A stretch of 50,319 nucleotides of DNA, from positions 1 through 50,319 of the forward strand of contig NZ_JASHJX010000032.1 of assembly GCF_030732985.1 (NCBI RefSeq), read 5' to 3'. The DNA comes from Nioella sp. MMSF_3534. GTDB lineage: Bacteria > Pseudomonadota > Alphaproteobacteria > Rhodobacterales > Rhodobacteraceae. Shown here piece by piece: positions 8,548 to 17,935 of this stretch (within the stretch, counting starts at the first letter, position 1; each line of letters begins with the position of its first letter). The translations under genes and the position numbers were made by a program. The notes beneath the pieces are model-generated. The model saw only the letters and a program-made list of their open reading frames with translations. It was not told where the DNA came from and did not search any database.

Positions 8548-9204
8548 ATGACGACAAAGACGAAAACAGCAAGAAGACTGATCGAAGGTCGGCCCGCGCT
8601 CATTGTGATCGACATTCAGAAAAGCACTTTCATTGACGACAGCGAAGTGAGGTCCATCGATAACATGTCGGGTTACAAGGATCGCATGATCGCCGCGCGT
8701 GATCTGGTCGATGCCGCGCATGAGAATGATATCCCCGTCATCTTCATCCAGGAAGTCCACCGACCCGATCTGGTTGATTTCGGTCGAGAATTGGATGGAG
8801 ATGAGGATGTTCATTGCCTTGAGGGCGATCCGCGCACGGAAGTCGCCAAAGAGGAAATGGGATATCGCAAAGGCGACTATATCATCCCCAAGCGGCGTTA
8901 TTCGGCTTTCTTCGGAACTGACTTTGAAATTCTGTTACGGGGCCTGAAAGTCGATACGCTGCTCCTGTGCGGTGGACTGACAGATGTTTGTGTCCACTAC
9001 ACGTTCGTCGATGGGCACCAGTCTGACTACTTCTGTCGCGTTGCGGAGGATTGCGTCGGCGGCTCGTCAGTGGCGGCACACAAGGCGGCGCTCAAAGCGA
9101 TGGAGTATCTGCAGACAGGCGCGGTTCAGGACCGAACCACAATGATGGAGGCAATGTCATCGTACAGCATACGGGTTGATCTTGCGGGCCTGACTTCTGT
9201 CTAA
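8548..9204 (+). CDS. isochorismatase-like cysteine hydrolase under the guanidine riboswitch
   Basis: 218 residues of the isochorismatase-like hydrolase superfamily. The catalytic triad is visible: Asp22 (VIDIQK), Lys115 (IIPKRRYSAF) and Cys148 (GGLTDVCVH). Cys148 marks the amidase-type members, such as nicotinamidases and biuret or ureidoacrylate hydrolases, rather than true isochorismatases. It begins 18 bp after the guanidinium exporter, with no terminator between, so it should share the riboswitch-controlled transcript. That suggests a small guanidino, urea or amide substrate. This is inference from position; the exact substrate cannot be read from sequence. Base composition is less GC-rich than in surrounding genes. 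Confidence 0.9.
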   Translation: MTTKTKTARRLIEGRPALIVIDIQKSTFIDDSEVRSIDNMSGYKDRMIAARDLVDAAHENDIPVIFIQEVHRPDLVDFGRELDGDEDVHCLEGDPRTEVAKEEMGYRKGDYIIPKRRYSAFFGTDFEILLRGLKVDTLLLCGGLTDVCVHYTFVDGHQSDYFCRVAEDCVGGSSVAAHKAALKAMEYLQTGAVQDRTTMMEAMSSYSIRVDLAGLTSV

Positions 9205-9352
9205 TTGATGCGGACCTGCCTTTCGCGGCGATGCGGCAAACGCGTAGATATGGGCTCGAAGCCGACATCCGCCCAAAGTGCATCACCTCAATTGGCGTCC
9301 ACGTGTGACAGGCGCATTCCTCTGCAGAGTCACCTGAGCCCGCAGCCGCCCT

Positions 9353-9589
9353 TCAGAACGCCTTGAAAGTCAGCGTTGTCAGCGTCCGCTCGATCCCCGG
9401 TACGTCGCAGAGGCGTTCGTTGATGTAGCGGCCTATGTCTTCGCCCTCGGGGATGATCAGCTTGACCAGCAGGTCGTATTCGCCGGAGGTCGAGAAGAGC
9501 TCGGCATGGATTTCCTTCAGGACGATATTGAAGGCCACGTCATAGGTGGTGCCGGGTTTGCAACGGATCTGGACGAAGACGGTCTGCAT
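9353..9589 (-). CDS. stand-alone Lrp/AsnC ligand-binding (RAM) domain protein
   Basis: 78 residues covering only the C-terminal ligand-binding/oligomerisation (RAM) domain of Lrp/AsnC regulators; there is no helix-turn-helix. Typical features are a ferredoxin-like beta-alpha pattern and the segment STSGEYDLLVKLIIP. I start it at the ATG at 9589 (MQTVFVQIRC) because an upstream in-frame ATG adds 20 residues without family similarity. Such proteins form ring-like oligomers that bind amino acids. It diverges from the GlxA regulator, with 102 bp between starts. Confidence 0.85.
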   Translation of the reverse strand: MQTVFVQIRCKPGTTYDVAFNIVLKEIHAELFSTSGEYDLLVKLIIPEGEDIGRYINERLCDVPGIERTLTTLTFKAF

Positions 9590-9691
9590 TGGGGGAATCC
9601 TGCGAATGGGTCTGGCCGCAAGTTGACCCGTCTTTGGCGTCGGGATCAACCCGGACTATCCCGGCGCGGGGCAACGGGGTAGGGTCTGGCC

Positions 9692-10621
9692 ATGACCAAC
9701 GCGCTTCCCTATCGGTTTCTGCTGCTGCCCGGGTTCGACCTGGCGGCTTTGGGCGCGGCCTCGACCGTGCTGACCGAGGCGGGGGTGGATTTCCAGACCA
9801 CGGCGCTGTCGGGCGCATCGGTGCCGGGGGATAGCGGTGTTCACGTAGCCCATGGCGGGCCGGTGCCGCCGATGGAACCGGGCGATGCGCTGGTGGTGTT
9901 CAGCGGGCTGACCTTGTCGGACATGGACCGCGAGGGCGCTTTGGCCGCACTGCGCCGGGCGCGGCGGCAGGGCGGGCGGATCTGGGCCGTGGGCGGCGGG
10001 GTGTGGCTGCTGGCGCAGCTCGATCTGCCGCAGGGGCTGGAGCTGTCGGTCAATCCCGATACGGCTGCGGCGCTGGACGGCATGCGCCGCAAACCGGCAC
10101 TGACCGACGCGCCCTTTGTCTGGACGCCGGAGATCGCTACTGCGCGGGCGGCGCATGCGGCGGCGCTGATGCGCTATGATCTGGCGCTTGATCGTAGCGT
10201 GGATGCCGATGCCGCGCCACTGTCGCCTGCCGACCGGGATGCGGAGGCCGCGCGGTCTCAGCTGCTGCCACTGGAGGAACGCTATGCGACGCGGCACAAG
10301 GTCGTGGTCGCGGGGTTGCAGATCATGCGGGCGAACCTGTTCCGGCCGGTGTCTGTCGCGGCGCTGGCGCTGTCGCTTGGCCTGTCGCAACGGCAGCTGG
10401 AGCGGCTGTTCGAGAAGGAACTGGGGGACACGCCGGGACCGATCTATCGGGAAATGCGGCTGGAGGCGGCGCGGATCGAGGTTCGGCAGGGGCGTCGCCC
10501 GATGCAGGAAATCGCCCATGATTTCGGCTTCACCTCGGGCAGCTTTTCCAAGACCTATCTGCGGCAGTTCGGGGTGACGCCCTCGACCGACCGGCGCGCG
10601 GCCATTGGCGGGGCGGTTTGA
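9692..10621 (+). CDS. GlxA-family AraC-type transcriptional regulator
   Basis: 309 residues. The N-terminal ~180 residues form a DJ-1/PfpI-like (class I amidotransferase-like) sensor domain, opening FLLLPGFDLAALGAA. The C-terminal ~100 residues form an AraC double helix-turn-helix, with VAALALSLGLSQRQLERLF and a second helix near EIAHDFGFTSGSFSKTY. Relatives control catabolism of carnitine, glycine betaine, arginine and similar compounds. The racemase/CoA-transferase gene starts 54 bp downstream on the same strand, followed by a crotonase, so it probably controls that acyl-CoA unit. Confidence 0.92.
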   Translation: MTNALPYRFLLLPGFDLAALGAASTVLTEAGVDFQTTALSGASVPGDSGVHVAHGGPVPPMEPGDALVVFSGLTLSDMDREGALAALRRARRQGGRIWAVGGGVWLLAQLDLPQGLELSVNPDTAAALDGMRRKPALTDAPFVWTPEIATARAAHAAALMRYDLALDRSVDADAAPLSPADRDAEAARSQLLPLEERYATRHKVVVAGLQIMRANLFRPVSVAALALSLGLSQRQLERLFEKELGDTPGPIYREMRLEAARIEVRQGRRPMQEIAHDFGFTSGSFSKTYLRQFGVTPSTDRRAAIGGAV

Positions 10622-10675
10622 CCGCTTGACCCCACGGGTGCGCCCGCCATGCTGGCCTCGAACACGGAGGACGGG

Positions 10676-11725
10676 ATGAGTGAAACGACACGCGGCGGGC
10701 CGCTGGCGGGCCTGAAAGTGGTGGAGATGGTGGGGCTTGGCCCCGGACCCTTTGCGGGGATGCTGCTGGCCGACATGGGGGCCGAGGTGGTGGGCATCGA
10801 CCGGCCCGGCGGTGTCTCGATCAACCTGCCGCATGATATCTGCCGCCGGGGCAAGCGGTTCATCGAACTGGACGTGAAATCCCGCGCGGGCCGTGCCGCG
10901 GTGCTGGACGAGATCCTGACTGCCGATGTGCTGATCGAAGGCAACCGTCCGGGCGTGATGGAACGGCTGGGGCTGGGGCCGGAGGAGTGCTGGCAAGCCA
11001 ACCCGCGCCTTGTTTATGGCCGCATGACCGGGTGGGGGCAGGAGGGTCCGCTGGCGCAGGCGGCGGGGCATGATCTGAACTACATCGCCCTTGCGGGCGC
11101 GCTGCACCCGATGGGGGAGCCGGACGCGCCACCGCCCGTTCCCATGAACCTTGTGGGCGACTATGGCGGCGGAGCGATGTTCCTGGCATTCGGCGTGATG
11201 GCGGCGGTCTATGAGGCACAGCGGTCGGGCAAGGGGCAGGTGGTGGATGCGGCGATGGTGGATGGGGCCTCGCTGATGATGAGCATGTTCCACTCCCTGC
11301 GCGCCTCTGGCTGGTGGGCGGAGGAGCGGGGGGCGAATTTCCTCGATGGCGGGGCGCATTTCTATGGCTGCTACGCCTGTTCGGATGGGTTGTTCGTCTC
11401 GGTGGGGGCGATCGAGAAGCCCTTCATGAAGGTATTGATCGACAAGGCGGGATTGCCTGCGGATTGGCTCGACAAGCATATGGACCGGGCAAGCTGGCCT
11501 GCGCTGAAGGCGGAATTGGTGGCGCTCTTTGCCACCCGCACACAGGCGGAATGGTGCGACCTGCTGGAAGGCACGGATGCCTGTTTCGCCCCGGTCCTGC
11601 CGTTCTGGGAAGCGCATGACCATCCTCATGCGCTGGCACGAAACGCGTTCATTCGGCGCGAAAATGTGATAGAACCAGCCCCTGCGCCGCGCTTTTCGCG
11701 GACGAAACCCGATCTGGCGAAATAG
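10676..11725 (+). CDS. alpha-methylacyl-CoA racemase (CaiB/BaiF family III CoA-transferase fold)
   Basis: 349 residues from the ATG at 10676, chosen over an ATG at 10649 because GGAGG sits 5 bp before it. Family III CoA-transferase fold, with the N-terminal motif GLGPGPFAGMLLADMGAEVV. The racemase subgroup is indicated by His132 in AAGHDLNYIALAGAL and Asp162 in NLVGDYGGGAMFLA, the two acid/base residues of AMACR enzymes. It would epimerise 2-methylacyl-CoA esters so that beta-oxidation can proceed. The following crotonase agrees with branched-chain acyl-CoA catabolism. The GlxA regulator is immediately upstream. Confidence 0.92.
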   Translation: MSETTRGGPLAGLKVVEMVGLGPGPFAGMLLADMGAEVVGIDRPGGVSINLPHDICRRGKRFIELDVKSRAGRAAVLDEILTADVLIEGNRPGVMERLGLGPEECWQANPRLVYGRMTGWGQEGPLAQAAGHDLNYIALAGALHPMGEPDAPPPVPMNLVGDYGGGAMFLAFGVMAAVYEAQRSGKGQVVDAAMVDGASLMMSMFHSLRASGWWAEERGANFLDGGAHFYGCYACSDGLFVSVGAIEKPFMKVLIDKAGLPADWLDKHMDRASWPALKAELVALFATRTQAEWCDLLEGTDACFAPVLPFWEAHDHPHALARNAFIRRENVIEPAPAPRFSRTKPDLAK

Positions 11726-11741
11726 ATATGAAGGAGATTTG

Positions 11742-12482
11742 ATGACCAGAATTCTTTGCGAAACAATTGATACCTATGCGATTTTGACACTCAACAAACC
11801 TGCGCGCCGCAATGTTCTGGGCACGCAGACCGGTTTGGACCTCCAGACTCATCTGGCAGCCTTGGCCGAAGATAACACCATTCGTTCTGTCATTCTGACC
11901 GGGGCCGGGAAGGGGTTTTGCGCGGGCAGCGACCTTCGGGAACTGGCCGCGCTCGACCGAGACGGGCGCGTGGCGCATGAGGCGGCGACGGCCGCTGCGG
12001 TAAGGGCGATTTCGGCCCATCCCGTTCCGGTCATTGCGGCGGTGGAGGGCCACGCCCTTGGCGGCGGCTTCGTGCTGGCCACAGCCTGCGATCTGGTGGT
12101 GACCGGGCGTTCGGCCAGATGGGCGATGCCGGAAGTGCCCAAGGGGTTCTTCCCGCCCTGGGGCATGGCCCCTCTGCTGGCGCGGGTCGGTCCGGCACGG
12201 GCAAAGCTGATCGTGTTGGGCCTTGAAGAGTTCAACGGCGAGGATGCGGTCAGGGCCGGGGTGGCTGACTGGCTGTGCTGGGACGAAAAGGCACTGGACT
12301 CCGCCAAGGGGGCGGCCATGCGCATTGCGATGCTGCCAGACAGCGCCGCGCGCAAGGTCAAGCGCTTCTTCGGTCCCGATATGGCCGCGCGGGCCGAGGC
12401 GATGGACGCGGAGGCGAGCGCGCTTTTCGCGGAAGATTGCGATGGCCCCGCCGCGCAGGACACGTTCCGACGGTTCCGCTGA
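11742..12482 (+). CDS. enoyl-CoA hydratase/isomerase (crotonase) family protein
   Basis: 246 residues. The ATG at 11742 has a strong AAGGAG site; a TTG just before it is not needed. The oxyanion-hole segments are present: GAGKGFCAGSDLREL and GHALGGGFVLATACD. The first catalytic glutamate of enoyl-CoA hydratases is replaced by Val in GGGFVLA, while the second (in MPEVPKGF) remains. It may therefore be an isomerase or another crotonase activity rather than a standard hydratase. It follows the racemase by 16 bp and is likely co-transcribed. It converges with the HlyD gene. Confidence 0.9.
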   Translation: MTRILCETIDTYAILTLNKPARRNVLGTQTGLDLQTHLAALAEDNTIRSVILTGAGKGFCAGSDLRELAALDRDGRVAHEAATAAAVRAISAHPVPVIAAVEGHALGGGFVLATACDLVVTGRSARWAMPEVPKGFFPPWGMAPLLARVGPARAKLIVLGLEEFNGEDAVRAGVADWLCWDEKALDSAKGAAMRIAMLPDSAARKVKRFFGPDMAARAEAMDAEASALFAEDCDGPAAQDTFRRFR

Positions 12483-12539
12483 CCTGCATCCGAGGGGGGG
12501 GTATGTCGTCCCGCCCGGGCCACCCCCGTGCAGCTTCGC

Positions 12540-13766
12540 TCAGTTCACCACCCGTTGCGCGACGGCATGCCCCTCGGAAAGGGCCGCCGAGGGGTAGAGG
12601 ATGACGATCTCATCCTCTGACAGGCCGGACAGAACCTCTGCCTCGATGCCATTGTTATGGCCGATTTCGACCGGGCGGGTGGTGGCTGTGCCGTTTTCCA
12701 CCACGAAGACGGCCCATCCACCAGCCGCCCGGAACAGCGCGGCCGAGGGCACGATCAGCGCGTTGTCATCTTCCCAGACGACAATCCGCAATTCAACGCG
12801 AAAGCCATGCCCCAACCCTTCCCGGTCCTCGCCGGGACCGGTGAAATCAATCAGCACATTCACGCGCTGTTCCTGCACCCCGAGCGCCGAATATTGCGTG
12901 GTGCCGAACGGGTCGATCCGGGTCACGACACCGGGCAGGGGAACCGGTTGGCCCCAGTTTTCGATGATCACCCGGTCGCCGGGGCTGACCTGAACTGCAT
13001 CGGTGGAGAGCAGTGCGATACTGACCGCCAGATCGCCCTCGATATTGCCGATTTCCATGATCGGCGTACCTGCCCCGAGCGTGGTTTCGCTTTGCTGGAT
13101 GACTTGCAGGATGGTGCCATCGGCGGGCGCCATCAGCGGAATCGCGTGGTCGTCATTGGCGATTGCGCCCCACAGCCCCTGATCGTCGAAGCTGATCAAC
13201 CGGGCCTGCGCGATGTCGAGATCGGCCTCGCGCATGGCAATCGCGGCCTCGGCGGTATCGACGGTGGCATCGGCGGCGCGGGCGGCGCGCTGTGCGCGTT
13301 CCAGCGCGGCGGCACTGACCGTGCCGCTTTCGGCCAGCGTTTCCGTGCGCTCCAGATCGGCCTGCGCCAGATCCTGTTCGGCGAGCGCCGCGTTTCGGTC
13401 GGCCTGTGCCACGCGAAGCGCTGCCTCGGCGGCGGCGACGGCAGCGCGGGCCTGTTCGCGGGACGAGATGTCCAAAGCGGCGGGGTTCAGCGGCTCCATC
13501 ACCGCGACCTGCGTTTCGGCACGCGTTACCGGATCGCCCGGCTCCACCTCGACCCGCAGCAGCCGTCCGGCCACGGGAGTCGAGACGACATAGGCGTCGC
13601 GCACCTGTGTGCGGCCCTCCTCGTCGATGGTCTGCATCATCCCCCCGCGCGTGACGGTGCCGAAATCCACCAGCGTCGGTTGCGGCCAGAAGGCAGCGGT
13701 CAGGGCGGCAGCGACAATGACAATCGCGCCAAGGGTGAGAGGCAATCTGGAACGTCTGCGGGCCAT
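12540..13766 (-). CDS. HlyD-family periplasmic adaptor of an ABC exporter
   Basis: 408 residues. One N-terminal membrane anchor (about residues 7-27) is followed by a biotinyl-lipoyl-like half-motif (STPVAGRLLRVEVEPGDPV). A long Ala-rich alpha-helical hairpin (about 100-190) comes next, then the second lipoyl half and beta-barrel (APADGTILQVI). This is the membrane-fusion protein layout. It is the last gene of ATPase-permease-adaptor on the minus strand, 6 bp after the permease stop. No outer-membrane factor gene is present nearby, so it may borrow a TolC homologue. Substrate is unknown. Confidence 0.93.
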   Translation of the reverse strand: MARRRSRLPLTLGAIVIVAAALTAAFWPQPTLVDFGTVTRGGMMQTIDEEGRTQVRDAYVVSTPVAGRLLRVEVEPGDPVTRAETQVAVMEPLNPAALDISSREQARAAVAAAEAALRVAQADRNAALAEQDLAQADLERTETLAESGTVSAAALERAQRAARAADATVDTAEAAIAMREADLDIAQARLISFDDQGLWGAIANDDHAIPLMAPADGTILQVIQQSETTLGAGTPIMEIGNIEGDLAVSIALLSTDAVQVSPGDRVIIENWGQPVPLPGVVTRIDPFGTTQYSALGVQEQRVNVLIDFTGPGEDREGLGHGFRVELRIVVWEDDNALIVPSAALFRAAGGWAVFVVENGTATTRPVEIGHNNGIEAEVLSGLSEDEIVILYPSAALSEGHAVAQRVVN

Positions 13767-13772
13767 TTGGAA

Positions 13773-16139
13773 TTACTCCCTCGTTTTCAGGGCCAGGACA
13801 AGATCGGCCTTGTCGATCTGGCGTTTGACCATCCAGCCGGAAAACGCCGCCGAAGCCAGAACGGCAACGGCTGCCGTGCCGATGGAACTGGGATCGGGGT
13901 AGGCGGAAACCTGGTAGATATCGTTGGAGAAGGCCTCGCTGACCGCCCAGGCCAGGCCGAAGCCGAAACCGGACCCGATGGGGATCGCCAGCAGGGTAAC
14001 GACGACCAGTTCGCCAAGCAGAACGAAGCTGACCTCGGCGCGGGTGAAGCCCACCACCCGCAGGCTGGCAAGATCGCGGGCGCGTTCGGCATAGGCGATG
14101 CGCGCGGCGTTGTAGACCACGCCGAAGGTGATCACGCCCGCGATGAAGGCCATGACGTAGCGCACCGCGCCCGCGCCGGTATCCATGATCCGCTGAAACG
14201 CGTCGCGGCTGTCGGATTTCAGGCTGACCCCGGCGATGGTGGGGATGTCATTCAGCCGCTCATAGAGATCATCGGCCTGATTGGCGTCGATCCTGAGATA
14301 CGCGCCGCTGATCCGCCCCGGCTCACCAATCGCGCGGTTCAGGGCGGCAAGTTCCATATAGGCGGGCGCGCCCATGCGGGTTTCGGCGATGCCGACTACG
14401 GGCAGGTCCAGGACGTCCTGCCGCCCCTGCCGCATTTCGACGGTCAGCCGGTCGCCCGGTTCGATGTTCAGAATCCGGGCCAGGGCCGCGCCAAGGATCA
14501 CGCCGTCCTCGCGCATGGCGATCTCTCGGTCCTCGCTGTCGAGCGCGCGGAAGAGCCGGGCATCCGGCACCAGACCCGACAGCGCCCCCTGATAGCTGTG
14601 CAGACCGTTGCGGAAGATCACGGGAACATGGCGGATCGGTTCCACCTCGATCACGCCTTCCATCCGTTGCAGGGCGAAGATGGCGTCTTCGCTGACCGCA
14701 TGGGTGAAGCTGACATTGAGGTCGGAGCGGTCGGCCACCGAAAACGTGTGCTCGATGGTGCCGTCGAAACTGGCCATGAGCGAGATCATCGCCACCGACA
14801 GCCCCATGCCGCAAGCGATGCCCACGGTGCTGCCCGCCATGCGGATCGGCTGGCGGGTGATCCGGCGCAGCACCATCCGCGAGGGCTGGTCGAGGAAGCG
14901 GTTGAAGGCCGCGCCGATGCGCCCAGTGCGGGAATAATCGGGCGGGGCAGGGGGGCGCATGGCGGCGGCGGGCGTCAGGCGGAAGACGCGCGCCAGCACC
15001 ATCAGCCCGCCAAGCGAGGCCACCAGCATCGACAGGCCCACGCCCCAGATGATCGCAGCCGGGTCGATGCGGAAGACCAGAAAGGGGAACTTGTAGAATT
15101 CCAGATAGACCTGCACCTGCAAGCGGCCTGCGAGGATGCCGAGAAGCGCCCCGATCACGGCCCCGCCCCCGGCGATGACCAGCACCATGCGCAAGTAATG
15201 CAGGGCCACCTCGCGGTCGGTATAGCCGAAGGCCTTCATCAGCCCGATTTCCTCGCGCTCGGACTGGATGATGCGGCTCATGACGATATAGAGCAGGAAG
15301 GCCGCGACCCCGAGGAAGATGGGCGGAACCGATTTCGACGTGGCGCGCAGGCCGGCGATTTCCTCGGTCACGAAGCGGTCGGACCCGTGATCCTCCAGCC
15401 CGTAGGCCCCAAGCCCGCCGTAAGGGTCGAGGATACGGTCGACGGCAGCCAGAACCTCGGCCTCCCGCGCGCTGCGGCCAAGGGTCAGAAGCGCCTCGTT
15501 GAACGCGCCTGCCATGTCGTAGGCGGCAGAAAGGGAGGATCGGCTCATCCAGATCACACCGAAACGGGCATCGTCGGGAATGATCTCGCCCGGCGCGGCG
15601 ACGTAGAGAAATTCAGGGCCCTGCGCGAGGCCCACGATACGGAAATGCCGCCGCGCGCCGTTCATGGTGGCCGACAGGGTGTCGCCCGGATGCAGATCAT
15701 GGGCGCGGGCGAAGCTTTCCAGCAGCAGAATCTCATCCTCCTGCCGTGTATCCAGATGGCGGCCATCGACCAGCAGGTAGCCATTGACCGGCGGTTCGCC
15801 CCGGTCGGGCACCGAAATCGCCTGTGCCTGAACGGGCAGGGCGCGGGTGTCGACGTCAATGAGCGCGCTGCCAGTCACCCGGCCATAAGCGGCGGTAACG
15901 CCGGGGATTTCCGCCAGACGCTCGATCAGATGGTTGGGCGCGCGGGCGGCGGGGGCAAAGACCTGTGCCATGCGATACCGGTCGTAATAGGCGTCGCGGG
16001 TTTCCTGAAGCGACGTGACCAAACCGGTTTGCATGACCAGCAGCAGCACCCCCACGGCAATCACGGCGGCAATCGCGGCGGCCTGTCCCTTCATGTGCCA
16101 CAGGTCGCGCCAGAGCTTATGGGTCAGCGGGCCTACCAA
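13773..16139 (-). CDS. ABC transporter permease with two FtsX domains
   Basis: 788 residues. Architecture: an N-terminal TM helix (about 15-38), a large periplasmic MacB-like region, three TM helices forming a first FtsX core (about 270-390), a fourth segment opening a second MacB-like periplasmic region, then a second FtsX core at the C-terminus. It is the fused-permease type that pairs with one ATPase and one HlyD adaptor. Its start overlaps the ATPase stop by 7 bp, so the two are translationally coupled. The FtsX/MacB class usually moves lipids, lipoproteins or peptides by mechanotransmission; the cargo is not known here. Confidence 0.93.
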   Translation of the reverse strand: MVGPLTHKLWRDLWHMKGQAAAIAAVIAVGVLLLVMQTGLVTSLQETRDAYYDRYRMAQVFAPAARAPNHLIERLAEIPGVTAAYGRVTGSALIDVDTRALPVQAQAISVPDRGEPPVNGYLLVDGRHLDTRQEDEILLLESFARAHDLHPGDTLSATMNGARRHFRIVGLAQGPEFLYVAAPGEIIPDDARFGVIWMSRSSLSAAYDMAGAFNEALLTLGRSAREAEVLAAVDRILDPYGGLGAYGLEDHGSDRFVTEEIAGLRATSKSVPPIFLGVAAFLLYIVMSRIIQSEREEIGLMKAFGYTDREVALHYLRMVLVIAGGGAVIGALLGILAGRLQVQVYLEFYKFPFLVFRIDPAAIIWGVGLSMLVASLGGLMVLARVFRLTPAAAMRPPAPPDYSRTGRIGAAFNRFLDQPSRMVLRRITRQPIRMAGSTVGIACGMGLSVAMISLMASFDGTIEHTFSVADRSDLNVSFTHAVSEDAIFALQRMEGVIEVEPIRHVPVIFRNGLHSYQGALSGLVPDARLFRALDSEDREIAMREDGVILGAALARILNIEPGDRLTVEMRQGRQDVLDLPVVGIAETRMGAPAYMELAALNRAIGEPGRISGAYLRIDANQADDLYERLNDIPTIAGVSLKSDSRDAFQRIMDTGAGAVRYVMAFIAGVITFGVVYNAARIAYAERARDLASLRVVGFTRAEVSFVLLGELVVVTLLAIPIGSGFGFGLAWAVSEAFSNDIYQVSAYPDPSSIGTAAVAVLASAAFSGWMVKRQIDKADLVLALKTRE

Positions 16140-16867
16140 TGGATGTCCTTCGGGTCGAGCTTGGTGTCATTCAGCGTCACGTCACGGATCGCGCCATCGG
16201 CGAAACTGATGATCCGGTCAGCCATCGCCCCGGTTGCTGCCGCATGGGTGACGATCAGCACCGTGGTGCCCAGTTCCTCGTTCACATCGCGCAGCACCCG
16301 CAGCACTTCTCGCCCCGTGGTGGAATCGAGCGCGCCCGTGGGTTCGTCACACAGCAATACCGTGGGCCGCTTGGCAACGGCGCGGGCGATGGCCACCCGC
16401 TGCTGTTCTCCGCCCGAAAGCTGCGCGGGGAAATGGGTGATGCGGTCGGTCAGTCCGACCAGCGACAGCGCCTCTGACGGGGTCATCGGATCGCGGGCAA
16501 TCTCGGTCACCAGTTCCACGTTTTCCTCGGCGGTCAGCGAGGGCATCAGGTTGTAGAATTGAAAGACGAAGCCCACATGGTTGCGCCGGTATTGCGTGAG
16601 CTGCCGGTCGCTCATCGCCGTCAGATCCTCCTGCCCGAAAAACGCCTGCCCCTCGCTGGCGCTGTCCAGCCCGCCGAGAATATTGAGCAGCGTCGACTTG
16701 CCCGATCCGGACGGCCCGAGCAGCACCACGAACTCCCCCGCCGGAATGGTCAGGTCCACACCGCGCAGCGCGTGAACGGCGGCCTCTCCCTCGCCATAGG
16801 TCTTGGTGAGATTCCGCGTCTCGAATGCCGCGTGTCCCGCCTCTATTGTGCGTCTTGAGATAGCCAT
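16133..16867 (-). CDS. ABC transporter ATP-binding protein (MacB/LolD type)
   Basis: 244 residues with all ABC motifs: Walker [11 protein letters not shown]-loop [18 protein letters not shown], signature [14 protein letters not shown], Walker [13 protein letters not shown] and the switch histidine in VTHAAATG. The order of motifs and PTGALDS are typical of MacB/LolD-type exporters. First gene of the exporter operon. An FNR-like box (16903-16916) lies 36 bp before its start, in the gap to the divergent Crp/Fnr regulator, so regulation by that protein is plausible. Confidence 0.95.
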   Translation of the reverse strand: MAISRRTIEAGHAAFETRNLTKTYGEGEAAVHALRGVDLTIPAGEFVVLLGPSGSGKSTLLNILGGLDSASEGQAFFGQEDLTAMSDRQLTQYRRNHVGFVFQFYNLMPSLTAEENVELVTEIARDPMTPSEALSLVGLTDRITHFPAQLSGGEQQRVAIARAVAKRPTVLLCDEPTGALDSTTGREVLRVLRDVNEELGTTVLIVTHAAATGAMADRIISFADGAIRDVTLNDTKLDPKDIHW

Positions 16868-16902
16868 GCTGCACCGTTATCTGAGAAGGCGTCCCTTCCG
16901 CT

Positions 16903-16916
16903 TTGACTATGATCAA
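16903..16916. promoter_or_regulatory. FNR-like operator between ABC exporter and Crp/Fnr gene
   Basis: TTGACTATGATCAA has one mismatch to the FNR/Anr consensus TTGAT-N4-ATCAA. It lies 36 bp from the ATPase start and 93 bp from the Crp/Fnr start. The neighbouring regulator carries an E..SR recognition helix, which reads this type of half-site. Confidence 0.6.
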
Positions 16917-17008
16917 GCCGGGACGCCAATGCCACCCTGTCCTCCGGGCTTGTCGCCGCGTTCCGGGGGCGCAGGATTGGCGCGGTCAGTAATGGAAGGC
17001 CCGATGTG

Positions 17009-17674
17009 ATGAGCGAAGACTGGATTTCCCGCTTTCAGGGGCTGTCGCGGCTGCCCGAGCGCATCCGCGAAATCCTTGAGACACGCTCTACCGTGATCAG
17101 GATGCCCAAGGGCACGGTGATCTTCGGCCCCGGCAATTCGCCGGAAAACCTGCTGTTCCTTCTGGATGGCACGGTGCGTGTGCAGCAACTGGCCGAAAAC
17201 GGGCGCGAGATCGTGCTCTACCGTGTTCAGGCGGGCGAAAGCTGCGTCATGACCACCGCCTGCCTGCTGGCCTACGAGGATTACAGCGCCGAAGGCGTGG
17301 CCGAGACCGATATCAAGGCCGCCGCGATCCCCCGTTCGGTCTTTGATGACCTGATATCCCAGTCCAAGGAATTCCGCACCTTCGTCTTTTCCGCCTATTC
17401 CAAGCGGATTACCGACCTGTTCCACGTCATCGAGGACATCGCCTTTCAGCGCATGGATATCCGGCTGGCCCAAAAGCTGCTTGACCTGAAACAGGGCGAC
17501 ACCGTGAAGGCCACGCACCAGCAGCTTGCCGCCGAACTGGGCACCGCACGAGAAGTGATCTCGCGCCAGCTGTCGGAATTTCAGCGCCGCGACTGGATCA
17601 AGCAGACGCGCGGAAACGTGGAACTGCTGGACGAGGCGAGCATTGCGAAACTGGCGCAGTCGGAAGCGGCGTGA
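17009..17674 (+). CDS. Crp/Fnr-family transcriptional regulator
   Basis: 221 residues. N-terminal cyclic-nucleotide-like beta barrel (about 30-120), dimer helix, and C-terminal winged helix-turn-helix (about 165-212). The recognition helix reads AREVISRQLSEF, with the E..SR pattern that contacts TTGAT half-sites. There is no N-terminal cysteine cluster for an FNR-type [4Fe-4S] centre. Two cysteines occur in the sensor lobe (GESCVMTTACLLA), a spacing seen in a subset of alphaproteobacterial members. The ATG at 17009 is preferred to the GTG just before it. Divergent from the ABC exporter, with an FNR-like box between. Confidence 0.92.
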   Translation: MSEDWISRFQGLSRLPERIREILETRSTVIRMPKGTVIFGPGNSPENLLFLLDGTVRVQQLAENGREIVLYRVQAGESCVMTTACLLAYEDYSAEGVAETDIKAAAIPRSVFDDLISQSKEFRTFVFSAYSKRITDLFHVIEDIAFQRMDIRLAQKLLDLKQGDTVKATHQQLAAELGTAREVISRQLSEFQRRDWIKQTRGNVELLDEASIAKLAQSEAA

Positions 17675-17935
17675 GGTGAAAGCGCTGCCCTAAGGCCAGC
17701 CCGTCGCAGTATCACAGACCGGAACGACGACGAGACGCTCAACGCAAGCGCCGAAGACGCTGTCAGGTTCAACACCGCGGGTGATCCCTGTTGCGTTTTG
17801 GAAACCGCTACGGTGTGGCGACAAGCCGAGGGCTTGAACAATTGGATTTATGACCGGCTTCAAAGCTTTAGCAGCGTTGTTGAGCGGCTGGAATCATGCC
17901 ATTTTCGCGGGGCAGAGACCGATTGGAGACGCGCA

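Noticed and set aside
9656-11629. A 657-residue minus-strand open frame
   Set aside because: It is antisense to the GlxA regulator and racemase and is rich in Arg, His, Gln and Pro with no recognisable motif.
12657-16556. A 1299-residue open frame on the plus strand
   Set aside because: It lies opposite the HlyD, permease and ATPase genes, whose motifs are unmistakable. The antisense frame is open because of high GC and its product is low-complexity Gly/Asp/His/Arg-rich.
17798-17935. A longer N-terminus for Hint protein 1 beginning at TTG 17798
   Set aside because: The extra 46 residues have no counterpart in the paralogues, and the GTG at 17936 has a proper ribosome site.
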